From Cucumis sativus (taxonomy: Eukaryota; Streptophyta; Magnoliopsida; Cucurbitales; Cucurbitaceae): a stretch of DNA of 64,000 nucleotides. The position numbers and the translations under genes were made by a program. Below are positions 62,858-64,000 of the stretch, one piece after another; position 1 is the stretch's first letter; each line of letters starts with the position of its first letter. Under the pieces are notes generated by a model, which worked only from the letters and a program-made list of their open reading frames with translations, ran no database searches and was not told the DNA's origin. The stretch spans positions 24,927,498 through 24,991,497 of the forward strand of contig NC_026660.2 of assembly GCF_000004075.3 (NCBI RefSeq), in the 5' to 3' direction.

Positions 62858-63942
62858 TCAATTCTTGAGAAGCAACTTGTTCACTTTCTTTATCACTGCC
62901 TTGTTGAAATTGCTTTCTGATAATGTTAACAACTGGTTCAGTAACAACATCACCTGGCTATTTTTCATAATTGCATACCTTGGTTTAATTCTCCCCTCCA
63001 AGCTGTAACCAAAATATTGGGGGAATTTGATTAGCTCTGCTTTTGAGTATCCCATGGTTAGAAAGAAATCCCATTTAGGCACTAAATTATCAGCTAAGCT
63101 GAAAGAATACAAGGCTGCATATCTTGAGGTCATGGTTCCAACATCCTCCATGCTATAACCTCTCTCCAAGAAAAATTGTGTCACTGGTTTCAAATTAGCC
63201 TCAATACTGAGACCGAATGTCTGTGGGCAACGATACAGAAGGACAGCAACATCGACTCCCAGAGTGTGAAAATATTCGGCCGTGGGCCTTAATTTTTCCT
63301 CAACACTATAACTTGTGATATTTGGACAACGGGTCAATACTTTACCAACCCTCTCCTCTGAGAGTCCCAATTCATAGAGGAAACTAATAGTTGTCTCGAC
63401 CTTCTGTTTGCTGTAGGTGAGAATTGCTGGAAAACGGTAAATCACTTTCGCCCATTTTTTCTTGTCCACACCCAAATTTTCTAAGAATTTCATCGTTGGT
63501 TTTAAATTTTCACTCAGACTAATTCCACATAACTGAGGCCTCTTGTAGAGGATAATAGGGATATCAGATTTTGGCACCCCAAGATCAAGAAAAAACTCGA
63601 TCACAGGCTTTATTTTTCCCTCCAAGCTGTAGTAAGCAAAAGATGGGAATCTGCGAGTAATTTCTTTAATCTGATCAAGATTTAAGCCATGCTCAATCAG
63701 GTAAAGAATCTCTGGTCGGAGATCTCCAGTAGGACCTAGTTCACTCACTCGAGAGATGGCTTTTAGCTTCTTCGTGTCAATTGTTGAATTTGAGACAGGA
63801 ACTGGTGTAGCAGTCTTTTCCTTAATAGAAGGGCTAGGAAAGTTTTCCACAGCATGCACAAGATGAGTCCCATGCTCTTCAAAAAGGGACTCAAGATAAG
63901 GATTCAAAGCATCTCTAATTTCAAGTGTCGTCAACTCTCGTC
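62858..63942 (-). CDS. mTERF family protein, C-terminal exon (gene partial; MTERF5-like)
   Basis: The exon encodes about 361 residues of an mTERF protein, a helical-repeat nucleic-acid-binding family that controls transcription and RNA processing in plastids and mitochondria. It opens after an acceptor (ctatgcag|GACGAG, AG at 63944-63943), so no start codon is implied; earlier exons with the transit peptide lie past the right edge. From about residue 75 on (counting from the first in-frame Met at 63934) there are eight or so repeats of roughly 33-36 residues. Each has the mTERF pattern of a hydrophobic run, FP or CP, and LGV or LGL (RRFPSFAYYSLEGKIKPV, KRPQLCGISLSENLKP, RCPNITSYSVEEKLRP, KFPQYFGYSLEGRIKP). 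It ends LLLNQLLTLSESNF. The spacing and C-terminus recall plastid MTERF5/MDA1, but other mTERFs are possible. Confidence 0.88.
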
Positions 63943-64000
63943 CTGCATAGTCATGTGAACTAGGTTATAATTTCTGGCAATGCCAGTCTACATCCAACTA

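Overview
The window is nuclear DNA of a eudicot plant. The genes are intron-bearing with GT-AG boundaries, plastid and mitochondrial targeted proteins are encoded, promoters are plant-like, and long AT-rich spacers carry (TA)n, (CTT)n and (TTTC)n tracts plus decayed retroelements. Cucurbitaceae is my best guess from the look of the proteins and short repeats, but this is inference without any search. No virus, CRISPR array or intact mobile element was seen.

Layout, left to right. 0-2 kb: first coding exon and 5'UTR intron of a RUB1/NEDD8-conjugating E2 (RCE1/UBC12), minus strand, running off the left edge. 3.2-5.3 kb: a ubiquitin exon scrap followed by a decayed, still intron-containing piece of a PDIL1-6-type protein disulfide isomerase gene. 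8.2-9.3 kb: intronless plastid geranylgeranyl diphosphate synthase (minus). 9.4-19.5 kb: AT-rich desert with a few promoter-like islands. 19.6-20.7 kb: mitochondrial calcium uniporter pore subunit (MCU, two exons). 24.7-25.6 kb: ELO-family (HOS3-like) membrane protein (minus). 28.8-37.7 kb: TAD3, the non-catalytic subunit of tRNA adenosine-34 deaminase, rebuilt here as nine coding exons with retroelement debris in its introns. 41.2-42.4 kb: RMA/RNF5-type membrane RING E3 ligase. 42.8-49.6 kb: AT-rich spacer. 49.9-50.9 kb: GATL-type GT8 glycosyltransferase. 51.4-53.2 kb: NFP/NFR5-type LysM receptor pseudokinase (minus). 56.7-57.07 kb: a 7SL (SRP) RNA gene with a complete plant Pol III promoter (minus). 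58.1-61.9 kb: organellar-type ribosomal protein L13, five coding exons, first intron apparently GC-AG (minus). 62.9-63.9 kb: last exon of an mTERF protein (minus), running off the right edge.

These are independent single-gene units, as expected in a plant chromosome; there is no operon logic. The least routine items are the 7SL gene, which lacks any long reading frame of its own; the LysM receptor with a missing activation segment and a polyglutamate tract; the ubiquitin/PDI pseudogene patch; the GC-AG intron; and a dispersed repeat pair on either side of TAD3. Intron and exon coordinates come from reading frames, splice dinucleotides and remembered family sequences. No transcript data were available.
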